The translations under genes and the position numbers were made by a program. A stretch of DNA of 24,998 nucleotides from Candidatus Intricatilinea gracilis (lineage in GTDB: Bacteria; Pseudomonadota; Gammaproteobacteria; Burkholderiales; Burkholderiaceae_C), in contig JADJDQ010000009.1 of the NCBI GenBank assembly GCA_016702605.1, positions 1-24,998 of the forward strand, in the 5' to 3' direction. A model generated the notes under the pieces. That model saw only the letters and a program-made list of their open reading frames with translations. It was not told the DNA's origin and did not search any database. Position 1 is the first letter of the stretch. Every line of letters begins with the position of its first letter. This document shows, piece after piece, positions 1 through 7,526 of the stretch.

Positions 1-1250
1 CGTAGGCCAACTCGGCGGCGACACCCAGCGGCTGGGCCCCTTCTCACTCACCTCGATCAGGCTGCTGCGCTGGAAGTCGTACACGCCAGCGGCGAGGAGA
101 AAGCGCGCGGTGCCGGAAGTCGGCGGCGATGGTTCGGGCCGGCGCAGTAGTCGCCGAGCTGTCACTGGTGAAGGCGCCCAGGAAGATCGCCCCGGCGTGT
201 CGCCGCGCGGCTCCCAGCGGTGGGCGTCGCGCAGGCTGATTTCGAGGTGCTCCGGCGCGAGGCGGTTGCTGATGGCGCAGGCCTCTTCTAGGTCCTTCGT
301 CAGGATCAAGGCGCCGCGACCCTCCAGTGCGCGGATGACATCGCGGCGCGGCATGCCGTCGAGCAGGCGGTCGATGGCGGACCTGACCGATGCAGCCGGC
401 ATCCGGGCGAAGGCAGGATGCTTTGGGCCAGCTCGTCGTGCTCGGCCTGGCTGAACAGGTCCATCGCCACCCAGTCCGGCGGCGTCGTGCCGTCCGCCAG
501 ACACCAGGATTTCCGAAAGGGCCGGCGATCATGTCGATGCCCACCTGGCCAAAGACGCGGCGCTTGGCGCTGGCCACGATAGGCATTGCCCGGGCCAGTG
601 ATCTTGTCCACCCTGCGGCACGGTCGCGGTGCCGTAAGCCAGCGCGCCACGGCCTGCGCGCCGCCGATGGTGAAGGCGCGGGTGACGCCGGCGCCATAGG
701 CGGCGGCCAGCACCAGCGGATTTTTTTCGCCCTTGGGCGTGGGCACCACCATGATGATCTCGCCCACACCGGCCACATGGGCCGGAATGGCGTTCATCAG
801 CACCGAGGACGGATAGGCCGCCTTGCCGCCGGGCACGTAGATGCCCACGCGGTCCAGCGGCGTGACCTCCTGGCCCAGCAGGTGCCGTCCTCGTCGCGGT
901 AGTTCCAGCTCGGGCCGCAGGCCTACGGCTGGCGCTCGTGGTAGGCACGCACCCGCTTCGCCGCCGCCTCCAGCGCGCTGCGCTGCGCCGGGGTGATGGC
1001 GTCGAAGGCCGCCTTCAGTTCCTCGCGGGTCAACTCCAGCGCGGCCATCGAGTCGGCAGCCACACCGTCGAAGCGCTGGGTGTACTCCAGCACCGCGGCG
1101 TCGCCCCGGGCCTGGACGTCGGCCAGGATGTTTGCCACCCGGCTACTCGAGCATGGTCCGTCGCGGCCGACCAGTGCAGCACGCGCTGGAACTCAGCTCA
1201 GAAATCGGCAGCCGGGGTAGCAAGGTGGCGGATCTGCGATCGGCGGTCAT
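1..1250 (-). CDS. hisD: Histidinol dehydrogenase, 3' end cut by window edge, many frame breaks
   Basis: Cytoplasmic zinc enzyme that oxidises L-histidinol to L-histidine in the last two steps of histidine synthesis. Reading across frames gives family segments in the right order: LEYTQRFDGV, VGIYVPGGKAAYPSSVLMNA, VDKITGPGNAY, GQVGIDMIAGP, DLFSQAEHDELAQ and, at the window edge, VYDFQRSSLIEV. Only about the last 15-20 residues should be missing. The chosen ATG at 1250 overlaps the hisG stop (ATGA), which fits an operon with hisG and murA. The frame changes roughly ten times (for example near 30, 420, 510, 590-640, 880-920, 1140 and 1190), several in G/C runs. Because the protein signal survives in pieces throughout, sequence error is likelier than decay. 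Identity is sure; the exact protein is not recoverable. Confidence 0.9.
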
Positions 1251-1923
1251 GGTGTCAGTGCGGGAAGGAATCGGTCTTTAGCCACGGCCGAACCGATCGC
1301 GTCGATCAGCGGGCGCAGGCGGTCAGCTTGAGCTTCAGCGCGGCCTGGTTCACCACCAGGCGCGAGGAGATATCCATGAAGGGTTCGACCTCGCGCAGCC
1401 GGTTGGCCAGCAGGGTCTTCCCGGTGGACACCAGGTCGACGATGGCGTCGGCCAGCCCGCACAGCGGGGCCAGCTCCATCGAGCCGTAGAGCTTGATCAG
1501 GTCGACGTGCACGCCCTTGTCGGCGAAGTGCTGACGCGCGATGGCGGTGTACTTGGTGGCCACGCGGATGCGCGAGCCCTGCTTGACGGCGCCCACGTAG
1601 TCGAAATCCTCGCGTGTGGCCACGCTCATGCGGCAGCGTGCGATCTTCAGGTCCAGCGGCTGGTACAGGCCCTCGCCGCCATGCTCGAGCAACACGTCCT
1701 TGCCCGCCACGCCCAGATCGGCGCCGCCGTACTGCACGTAGGTCGGCACGTCGGTGGCGCGCACCAGCACCACCTGGATGCCGGGCTGGTTGGTGGCCAG
1801 GATGAGCTTGCGCGTCTTCTCCGGGTCGTCGGTCACCTCGATGCCGGCGGCGGCCAGCAGCGGCAGGGTTTCCTCGAAGATGCGGCCCTTCGACAGGGCC
1901 ATCGTGATCATGTCGGCGCTCAC
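1247..1923 (-). CDS. hisG: ATP phosphoribosyltransferase, short form
   Basis: First enzyme of histidine synthesis: joins ATP and PRPP to form phosphoribosyl-ATP. The N-terminus (MITMALSKGRIFEETLPLL), the segment GGADLGVAGKDVLLEHG and the PRPP-binding loop AIVDLVSTGKTLL are all typical. About 225 residues, so this is the short form that lacks the C-terminal regulatory domain; in that class a separate HisZ subunit is normally needed, and it is not in the window. The start is GTG at 1923, inside a GTGA overlap with the murA stop. One uninterrupted frame ends at 1306 with an odd LTACAR tail. A single-base break near 1318 restores LRPLIDAIGSAVAKDRFLP and a stop at 1247 that overlaps the hisD ATG, so I take 1247 as the true end. 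Confidence 0.95.
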
Positions 1924-3206
1924 TTGATCCTCTCGATGTCCGCGCCCAGGGCGCGCAGCTTCACCTCCATGCGGTCATAGCCGCGGTCGAGGTGGTAGAT
2001 GCGGTCCACGCGGGTTTCGCCCTCGGCCACCAGGCCGGCGATCACCAGGCTGGCGGAGGCGCGCAGGTCGGTGGCCATCACGGTGGCGCCGGACAGCTTG
2101 GGGATGCCCTCGACGATGGCGGTGTGGCCGTCCACGGCGATGTGCGCACCCAGGCGCACCAGCTCGTTGACGTGCATGTAGCGGTTCTCGAAGATCGTCT
2201 CGGTCACACGCGAGACGCCTTCGGCGATGCAGTTCACCGTCATGAACTGGGCCTGCATGTCGGTCGGGAAGGCCGGGTACTCGCTGGTGCGAAAGCTCAC
2301 CGCCTTCGGGCGGCCCTCGGCGCGCACGCGGATCCAGTCGGCGCCGCATTCCAGCTGGACACCCGCCTCGCGCAGCTTGTCCAGCACGGTGTCGAGGTGG
2401 TCGGCGCGCGTGCGGCGCAGCGTCACATCACCGCCCGCGGCGGCCACGGCGCAGAGGAAGGTGCCGCACTCGATGCGGTCCGGGATGATCGGGTGCGCCA
2501 CGGCCGGCGCATGCAGCGCCTCGACACCCTGGATGCGCAGCCGGCCGGTGCCCAGGCCGTCGATGCGCGCCCCATCGCGTTGAGCAGCACCGCCGAGGTC
2601 GGTGACCTCAGGCTCCTGCGCGGCGTTCTCCAGGATGGTCTCACCGTCCGGCCAGCGTCGCGGCCATCAGCAGGTTCTCGGGTGCCGGTGACGGTGACCA
2701 TGTCGGTCGTGATCTTGGCCGCGCAAGCGCTCCGGGCGCGCGCCCTTCCCTGATGGGGCCTTGGCCACGATGTAGCCATGCTCGACGACGATGTTCGCAC
2801 CCATGGCCTGCAGGCCCTTGATATGCTGGTCCACCGGCCGTGCGCCGATCGCGCAGCCGCCGGGCAGCGACGCGCGCCTCGCCAAAGCGCGCCAGCAGCG
2901 GGCCCAGCACCAGGATCGACGCACGCATCGTCTTGACCAGGTCGTAGGGCGCCTCGCGGGTGACGAGCTGGCCGGCATCGATGGTGACTTCGTCGTCACT
3001 CGCAGTGCTGCGCTCGGCCGTGGCACCCAGGTGGCGCAGCACCTTCAGCGTGGTCGAGACGTCCTGCAGCTTCGGCACGTTGGCGAAGGTGACCGGCTCG
3101 GCACAGAGCAGCGCCGCGCACAGTTCAGGCAGCGCGGCGTTCTTGGCCCCGGAGATGGTGATCTCGCCGGCCGGCCGCTGGCGCCGCGGATGAGGAGTTT
3201 GTCCAT
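1920..3206 (-). CDS. murA: UDP-N-acetylglucosamine 1-carboxyvinyltransferase (MurA), frame-broken
   Basis: Cytoplasmic first committed step of peptidoglycan synthesis: transfers enolpyruvate from PEP to UDP-GlcNAc. Starts MDKLLIRGG at ATG 3206 and contains the substrate-binding SGAKNAALPEL, the loop PGGCAIGARPVDQH with the catalytic Cys that fosfomycin attacks, then DMVTVTGT, IPDRIECGTFLCA, YPAFPTDMQAQFM and the C-terminal DRGYDRMEVKLRALGADIERI. Length about 428 residues, normal for the family (about 420). The frame breaks near 2870, 2690-2740 and 2570-2640. As murA is essential in most bacteria and all motifs persist, these are probably sequence errors. It lies 9 bases after the BolA gene and overlaps hisG by four bases (GTGA). 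Confidence 0.95.
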
Positions 3207-3215
3207 GAAAGGCCT

Positions 3216-3558
3216 TCAGGGCACCGGCACGGGCGTGCAGGCGCCAGGCCGGACGAGCCCGTCCTCAATGGTGGGGGGTTGATGCCGGCCGCTGCCGCAC
3301 CGTGCTGCACCGGCTCGGCCCGCCACTCGGCGGGTGTGAGCGTCTTCATCGACAGCGCGTGGATCTCGGCGCGCATGCGCTCGCCCAGCACGGCGTAGAC
3401 CTGCTGGTGGCGCTTGATGCGGCCGTGGCCCTCGAAGGCACTGCGCCAGACGATAGGTGGCAAAGAAATGCCGTCCGTCGCCCTCGACTTCGAGGGTGTT
3501 CACAGGAAAGGCCCGCGGCAATCAGCGCACGGACTTGGTCGGGAGTAGGATCGGCCAT
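3216..3558 (-). CDS. BolA/IbaG-family protein, frame-broken
   Basis: Small BolA-fold protein; family members act with monothiol glutaredoxins in iron-sulphur handling. The IbaG/YrbA branch is commonly found just upstream of murA, as here. Begins MADPTPDQVRALIAAGL at ATG 3558 and continues across two frames as LEVEGDGRHFFAT, then SAFEGHGRIKRHQQVYAVLGE and MRAEIHALSMKTLTPAEW, the normal BolA core. Breaks lie near 3510 and 3450-3460. The C-terminus is uncertain: a run of six G around 3275 decides between a stop at 3216, an earlier stop, or read-on to 3125 inside murA. The family usually ends soon after the TPAEW segment, so the longest version is unlikely. Confidence 0.85.
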
Positions 3559-3608
3559 GATGGCGTGAATTGTACCGGTGGGCAGACCCTGGCCGCAGCG
3601 CACAGCCG

Positions 3609-3982
3609 TCAGCCGTCGAGCGCCAGGGCGGCGTTGGACAACCGCTGGTCCAGCGTCAGCAACGACGCCCCTGCCACCCTGGCGGTCGCCAGCACGATGG
3701 CGTCAGGCAGTTTCAACCCGGTCAATCGGCGCAAGCGGATGGTTTCGGCCTCGACCGTTTCGCTCAGCAACAGGACGCCGCAGGAGCCCAGGAACCGTCG
3801 GGTCGCCAGTTCCTCGGCTTCGGTCAGACCGCCGAAACCGAGCAGCTCGATGCGCGTGATCTGGCTGACCGCGGCGCGCCGAGCACCAAGCGAGCCCCTT
3901 CGACCAACCGCACAGCGGCGTCGTGCCCCTTGAGCAGGCCGATGACGACGTTGGTGTCGAGCAGGTGGTCAATCCCACTCAC
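3609..3982 (-). CDS. PIN-domain toxin, VapC type, one frame break
   Basis: Probable VapC-family endoribonuclease, the toxin half of a type II toxin-antitoxin pair. Read from GTG 3982: SGIDHLLDTNVVIGLLKG, then after a break near 3865 SQITRIELLGFGGLTEAEEL, LRRLTGLKLPDAIVLATA and ASLLTLDQRLSNAALALDG. The PIN acidic residues are visible in order: Asp in LLDTN, Glu in RIELL, Asp in LPDAI and Asp in LDQRL. About 124 residues, a normal length. The start lies inside the antitoxin's last codons (14-base overlap), so the two are coupled. The pair sits between an ABC permease and bolA, which I would expect to be neighbours in this group. RNase activity and target are inferred from family only. Confidence 0.8.
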
Positions 3983-4209
3983 TGCGCAGCCCCTCCTGGA
4001 TCGCCACCGGGTCGCCTTGCCAGTGGGGCGAATCTCGCAGGGCGCCGACGAAGGAGCGCCATTCGGCTGGTGCGGCGACCTTGGCGCCCGCAGCCTCGTA
4101 CGACGCTGGCAGCCAGACGATCACCACGCGTTCGTCCTCCCGAAACCTGAACCGGCTCCAGCGGGACGATCTGTCCGCCGCGACAGACAGCTTCAATGGC
4201 AGGATGCAT
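3969..4209 (-). CDS. Antitoxin partner of the PIN toxin, one frame break
   Basis: About 80 residues. From ATG 4209: MHPAIEAVCRGGQIVPLEPV, then after a break near 4150 RFREDERVVIVWLPAS, EWRSFVGALRDSPHWQGDP and VAIQEGLRSEWD. The start resembles small antitoxins with an IEAxxxGGxxxPLEPV opening, and the GALxDSPxxxGDPVAIQ tail is a segment I associate with antitoxins beside PIN toxins in betaproteobacteria. The stop at 3969 falls within the toxin's start region, the usual arrangement for such pairs. An alternative upstream ATG at 4233 would add eight residues (MLVARGSA). No obvious operator was found upstream. The exact antitoxin family is not certain. Confidence 0.7.
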
Positions 4210-4267
4210 GGCACTACCCCGGGCGACCAACATGTCGGAGGTGTGCTCAAGTCCTGTTGCGCCTGGA

Positions 4268-5050
4268 TCAAAACGCCCGGGCGCCCCGCTCACGACCGCA
4301 GCTTGTCCCGCTAGCCAGCAACCGCAGCGTGATGGCCGACACCACCACCAGGCTGCCGCCCACCACCGCCAGGCTGATCCAGGGCGACACGTCGCTGACG
4401 CCGAAGAAGCCGTGGCGGAAACCATCGATCATGTAGAAGAACGGGTTCAGGTGGCTGGCCTTCTGCCAGAAGGCTGGCAGCGAGTGGATCGAATAGAACA
4501 CGCCCGCCAGGAAGGTCATGGGCATGACGATGAAGTTCTGGAACGCCGCCATCTGGTCGAACTTCTCCGCCCAGAGCCCGGCGATCAGCCCCAGCGAGCC
4601 CATCAGCGCGGCGCCCAGCACCGCGAACACCAGTGCCCAGAGCGGCTGCGCCATGCCAGGTGGGGCGAACCACATGGTGACGGCCAGCACCCCGGCGCCC
4701 ACCACCAGCCCGCGCGTGACCGAGGCGCCCACGTAGGCCACGAACCAGGCCCAGTGCGACAGCGGCGCCACCAGCAGGAACACCAGGTTGCCGGTGATCT
4801 TGCTCTGGATCAGGCTGGACGAGGTGTTGGCGAAGGCGTTCTGCAGCACGCTCATCATCACCAGCCCGGGGATCAGGAAGCGGGTGTAGCCGATCTGGTC
4901 GTAGACCTTGACGTGGTCCTCCAGCACATGGCCGAAGATCAGCAGGTAGAGCACCGCGGTGAGCACGGGGGCACCCACGGTCTGGAAGCTCACCTTCCAG
5001 AAGCGCAACACCTCCTTGTGGTACAGGGTACGGGCACCGGCGAGCATCAC
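4268..5050 (-). CDS. ABC-2 type transporter permease
   Basis: Inner-membrane subunit of an ABC exporter (YadH-like); substrate unknown. A single frame of 260 residues with about six hydrophobic segments: residues 25-43, 59-80, 88-128 (probably two), 136-158, 167-186 and 226-248. Typical motifs are LIPGLVMMSVLQNAFANTSS, the SKITGNLVFLLVAPL loop, MPMTFLAGVFYSI and LNPFFYMIDGFRHGFFG. The start ATG at 5050 overlaps the ATPase stop (ATGA). The tail TSCGRERGARAF is odd: a base change near 4305 would give the more usual ending KLRS with a stop at 4290, so the true end is probably 4290. In many betaproteobacteria this pair sits upstream of bolA-murA-hisG, as here apart from the inserted VapBC pair. 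Confidence 0.92.
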   Translation of the reverse strand: MMLAGARTLYHKEVLRFWKVSFQTVGAPVLTAVLYLLIFGHVLEDHVKVYDQIGYTRFLIPGLVMMSVLQNAFANTSSSLIQSKITGNLVFLLVAPLSHWAWFVAYVGASVTRGLVVGAGVLAVTMWFAPPGMAQPLWALVFAVLGAALMGSLGLIAGLWAEKFDQMAAFQNFIVMPMTFLAGVFYSIHSLPAFWQKASHLNPFFYMIDGFRHGFFGVSDVSPWISLAVVGGSLVVVSAITLRLLASGTSCGRERGARAF

Positions 5051-5999
5051 GCCACCTCCACGGCCGCAGCAGCGGCACCGGGCACGGTGGACACCGACCG
5101 CCCCTGCATGATGTCCAGGAAGACGTCTTCCAGGTCGGCGCGGCCGATCTCCAGGTCTTCCACGCGCACGCCGGCACTGCGCAACCGGGCCAGAAGCGCC
5201 TCGACGTGCCCGGCGTCCTGCGCCTTGATCTGCGCGATGCGCCCGTCACCGGGCCTGGGCGGCCAGGTCGGCCGGCAGCGCATCGTCGGTCTTGAAGCGC
5301 AGCATCGTGCTGGCGGTGCCGGCCAGCAGCGCCGAGGTGCGCTCCAGCGCCACCACCCGGCCCTGCTTGAGGCATCGCGATGCGCCCGCACAGCGCCTCG
5401 GCCTCCTCCAGGTAATGGGTGGTCAGCAGCACGGTGTGGCCCTCCTTGTTCAGCCGGGCGATGAAGGACCACAGCGTCTGACGCAGCTCCACGTCCACGC
5501 CGGCGGTGGGCTCGTCCAGCACGATCACCGGCGGGCGGTGCACCAGCGCCTGCGCCACCAGCACACCGGCGCTTCATGCCGCCCGAGAGCTGGCGCATGT
5601 TGGCGCCGGCCTTGTCGGCCAGACCCAGGCCGGCGAGCAGCTCGTCGATCCAGGCGTCGTTGCCCTGGACGCCGAAGTAGCCGCTCTGGATGCGCAGCGA
5701 CTCGCGCACCGAGAAGAAGGGGTCGAACACCAGCTCCTGCGGCACGATGCCCAGCGCCTTGCGGGCCGCCGCGTAGTCGGCCACCACGTCATGCCCCATC
5801 ACGGTGACGCGGCCCTCGGTGGCGCGCGCCAGGCCGGCGAGGATGCTGATCAGCGTCGTCTTGCCGGCGCCATTGAGCCCAGCAGGCCGAAGAACTCGCC
5901 CGGCTGGATGTCGAAACTGACGTCGGTCAGTGCCTGGAAGGTACCGCGCGCGCCGCGGTAGGTCTTGCTGACGCGCTGAAAATGGATGGCCGGGTTCAT
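5047..5999 (-). CDS. ABC transporter ATP-binding protein, frame-broken
   Basis: Cytoplasmic ATPase (YadG-like) that should power the permease encoded immediately downstream. From ATG 5999 the protein reads MNPAIHFQRVSKTYRG, Walker A LNGAGKTTLIS at about residue 40, Q-loop GIVPQELVFDPFFSVRESL, signature LSGGMKRR at about 135, Walker B VIVLDEPTAGVD at about 158 and the H-loop LLTTHYLEEAEAL. The C-terminal part ends DLEIGRADLEDVFLDIMQGR. About 317 residues. Breaks occur near 5875 (just before Walker A), 5570, 5375 and 5255. All nucleotide-binding motifs remain, so these are probably sequence errors. Confidence 0.92.
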
Positions 6000-6049
6000 C
6001 GGGGCCGGATTGTAGGGAGCGGGCGGCCGCCAGCGCATCCATGGGACAT

Positions 6050-6087
6050 CCCTGCAGCGGGCCGCCCGCTGAAAACCCGCAGCGCGG
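6050..6087. repeat. 38-bp direct repeat, copy 1
   Basis: Identical base for base to 6121-6158. Each copy contains the perfect interrupted palindrome CAGCGGGC-C-GCCCGCTG (17 nt), followed by AAAACCCGCAGCGCGG. It could be a genome-dispersed REP-like element or a paired operator; the window cannot decide. A related partial sequence (GAGCGGGCGGCCGCC) occurs near 6018. Confidence 0.85.
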
Positions 6088-6120
6088 CCATCACCATCAC
6101 CATCACCATCTCTTTTCTCT

Positions 6121-6158
6121 CCCTGCAGCGGGCCGCCCGCTGAAAACCCGCAGCGCGG
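6121..6158. repeat. 38-bp direct repeat, copy 2
   Basis: Exact second copy of 6050-6087, offset by 71 bp, with the same 17-nt palindrome. It ends 30 bp before the tetR start codon, a position compatible with control of that gene. Confidence 0.85.
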
Positions 6159-6188
6159 GCACGCCGCTGCGATGCTAGATTCCCCACG

Positions 6189-6921
6189 ATGAGTCACGCC
6201 GCTGCCGCCAACGACCGGACCGCCAGCCCCACTGCCGTCGGCTCCACGCGCAAGCCGCCACGCCGCACGGCCGAGCGCATCCTCGACCACACGCTGGAGC
6301 TGTTCAACCGCCACGGCGAGCCCAACGTGTCGACCACGCTGATCTCGGCCGAACTGGAGCATCAGCCCCGGCAACCCGTACTACCACTACCCGGCCAAGG
6401 AGGCGCTGGTCAACGCGCTGGTCGAGCGCTACGAACGCGCCCTGCAGGAAGCACTGACGGCCGCCGGCCCGGCCGACGACGCCGAAGGCGCCTGGCTGCT
6501 GGTGCCGCGGCTGTTCCGCCTGTGCTGGGACTACCGCTTCCTGTTCCGCGACCTCAACGACCTGCTGACCCGCAACCGCCAGCTCGAAACCCGCTGCCAG
6601 GTCGCCCTGACCCAGCAGACCGCCGCGGTGCGCCAGCGTGTGGTGCGCCTGTGTGCGGTGGACGGCACGGCGCTGAACGACGAGGAAGCCGACGCCCTGG
6701 CGACCTCCATGGTGGTGGTGCTCACCTACTGGCTCAGCTTCGAGTACGTGCGCGACCCGCGCAACGCACTGGAGCCCGAAAACGCCGAAGCAGCGATGCG
6801 CCGGGCGCCCGCCAGTGCAGGCCCTGATCTGGCCCTACCTCAGCGCCGACCTGCGCCAGCGCCTGCGGCCGACACTGAGCGAGCCCGAACTGCTGCGGGG
6901 AACCTGGCGGTGCGGGGATGA
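6189..6921 (+). CDS. TetR/AcrR-family transcriptional regulator, frame-broken
   Basis: Probable dimeric DNA-binding repressor. The N-terminal helix-turn-helix reads TAERILDHTLELFNRHGEPN, VSTTLISAEL and, after a break near 6360, SPGNLYYHYPAKEALVNALV. The ligand-binding half continues as PRLFRLCWDYRFLFRDLNDL and ALATSMVVVLTYWLSFEYV. A second break near 6800 leaves the C-terminus unsettled: the present frame stops at 6921, while another frame carries QALIWPYLSADLRQRLRP and would stop at 6973. It is divergent from the ABC exporter genes across a region with two palindromic repeats, so control of the exporter or of itself is a reasonable guess, not shown. The start lacks a Shine-Dalgarno sequence. 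Confidence 0.85.
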
Positions 6922-6950
6922 AGTCCGGCCCCCCAGCCTCGCTCGCATGA

Positions 6951-6968
6951 GTAGCACTCAAGTGCTAC
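6951..6968. promoter_or_regulatory. 18-nt inverted-repeat operator before antitoxin gene
   Basis: Perfect inverted repeat GTAGCACT-CA-AGTGCTAC, ending 25 bp before the antitoxin ATG. It overlaps a possible -10 element TACATT (6966-6971). Position and symmetry fit the autoregulatory operator expected for a ribbon-helix-helix antitoxin. No good -35 element was seen. Confidence 0.65.
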
Positions 6969-6973
6969 ATTAA

Positions 6974-6989
6974 CCTCCTCGACAGGAGG
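6974..6989 (+). promoter_or_regulatory. Strong RBS within a small hairpin
   Basis: AGGAGG (6984-6989) lies four bases before the antitoxin ATG at 6994 and is the clearest Shine-Dalgarno sequence in this part of the window. CCTCC at 6974-6978 can pair with GGAGG at 6985-6989 across a six-base loop, which could hide the ribosome site in the transcript. Confidence 0.5.
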
Positions 6990-6993
6990 CCCC

Positions 6994-7280
6994 ATGTCCG
7001 CCACCACCACCATCCGCCTGAACGACGACCTCGGGCCCGGGTCACAGCCGCGGCTGAACGCCTGGGCACCACCGCCCACAACTTCATCCTCGAAGCAGTG
7101 GCGGAGAAGGCCGAGCAGGAAGAACGCCGCGCCGAGTTCCAAGCTGTGGCCCGGGATCGGCTGGCGCAGGTGGAGCAGACGGGTGAGACCGTGCCATGGG
7201 CCGACATGCGCGAGTGGCTGGAGCGCCGTGCAGCCGGGGATGCCCCGCCCCGCCCTCAGCCGAAGCGCCACGCCGACTGA
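6994..7280 (+). CDS. CopG/ParD-like antitoxin, one frame break
   Basis: Antitoxin of a type II pair, about 95 residues. The N-terminal ribbon-helix-helix reads MSATTTIRLNDDL, then after a break near 7038 ERLGTTAHNFILEAVAEKAE. This half should bind the operator at 6951-6968. The C-terminal half, FQAVARDRLAQVEQTGETV then WADMREWLERRAAG, is the sort of segment that wraps the toxin. The start is fixed by AGGAGG four bases upstream. The toxin ATG follows ten bases after its stop. It is the first gene of the transcript that runs into the defence island. Confidence 0.85.
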
Positions 7281-7290
7281 CCCTGACCCC

Positions 7291-7526
7291 ATGACCGCGA
7301 TCGACTTCGCGCCCGAGGTCGCCGATGACTTCGAGCGCATCCTCGACCATCTGGTCACCCACGGCGTGAACGATGCCGCCGGGCGGATCCAGGACATCGT
7401 GGCGGCCATTGACGTGCTGCAGCGCAACCCTGCATCGGCCGCCCGATCGGCCGGCCTCAACCGAGTTGCGCGAACTGGTGATCGGCCGGCGCTCGCGTGG
7501 CTATGTGGCGCTCTATGCCTACGATG
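7291..7526 (+). pseudogene. ParE/RelE-like toxin, C-terminus lost at island junction
   Basis: Starts MTAIDFAPEVADDFERILDH at ATG 7291. After frame breaks around 7430-7450 it continues as TELRELVIGRRSRGYVALYA, the core of the RelE/ParE fold (the family pattern is NPxIGRPxxxxRELVIGRxxRGYVALY). At about 7524 the expected last 15-20 residues (usually a strand and a QREAGY-type ending) are replaced by the start of the helicase gene, and no toxin stop codon is present before helicase sequence begins. The toxin is therefore probably inactive or altered. Real insertion of the island into this gene and an assembly join are both possible. Confidence 0.75.

Larger units (their letters stand above)
6000..6188. 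promoter_or_regulatory. Divergent intergenic control region
   Basis: This 189-bp gap separates the minus-strand ABC exporter genes from the plus-strand TetR gene, so promoters for both should lie here. It holds two identical 38-bp repeats (6050-6087 and 6121-6158) and, between them, a tandem CATCAC hexamer (about 6088-6109) followed by a pyrimidine run. A possible -10 element TAGATT (6176-6181) lies so close to the tetR ATG (6189), with no Shine-Dalgarno sequence, that a leaderless transcript is possible. No confident -35 element was seen on either strand. Confidence 0.45.
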
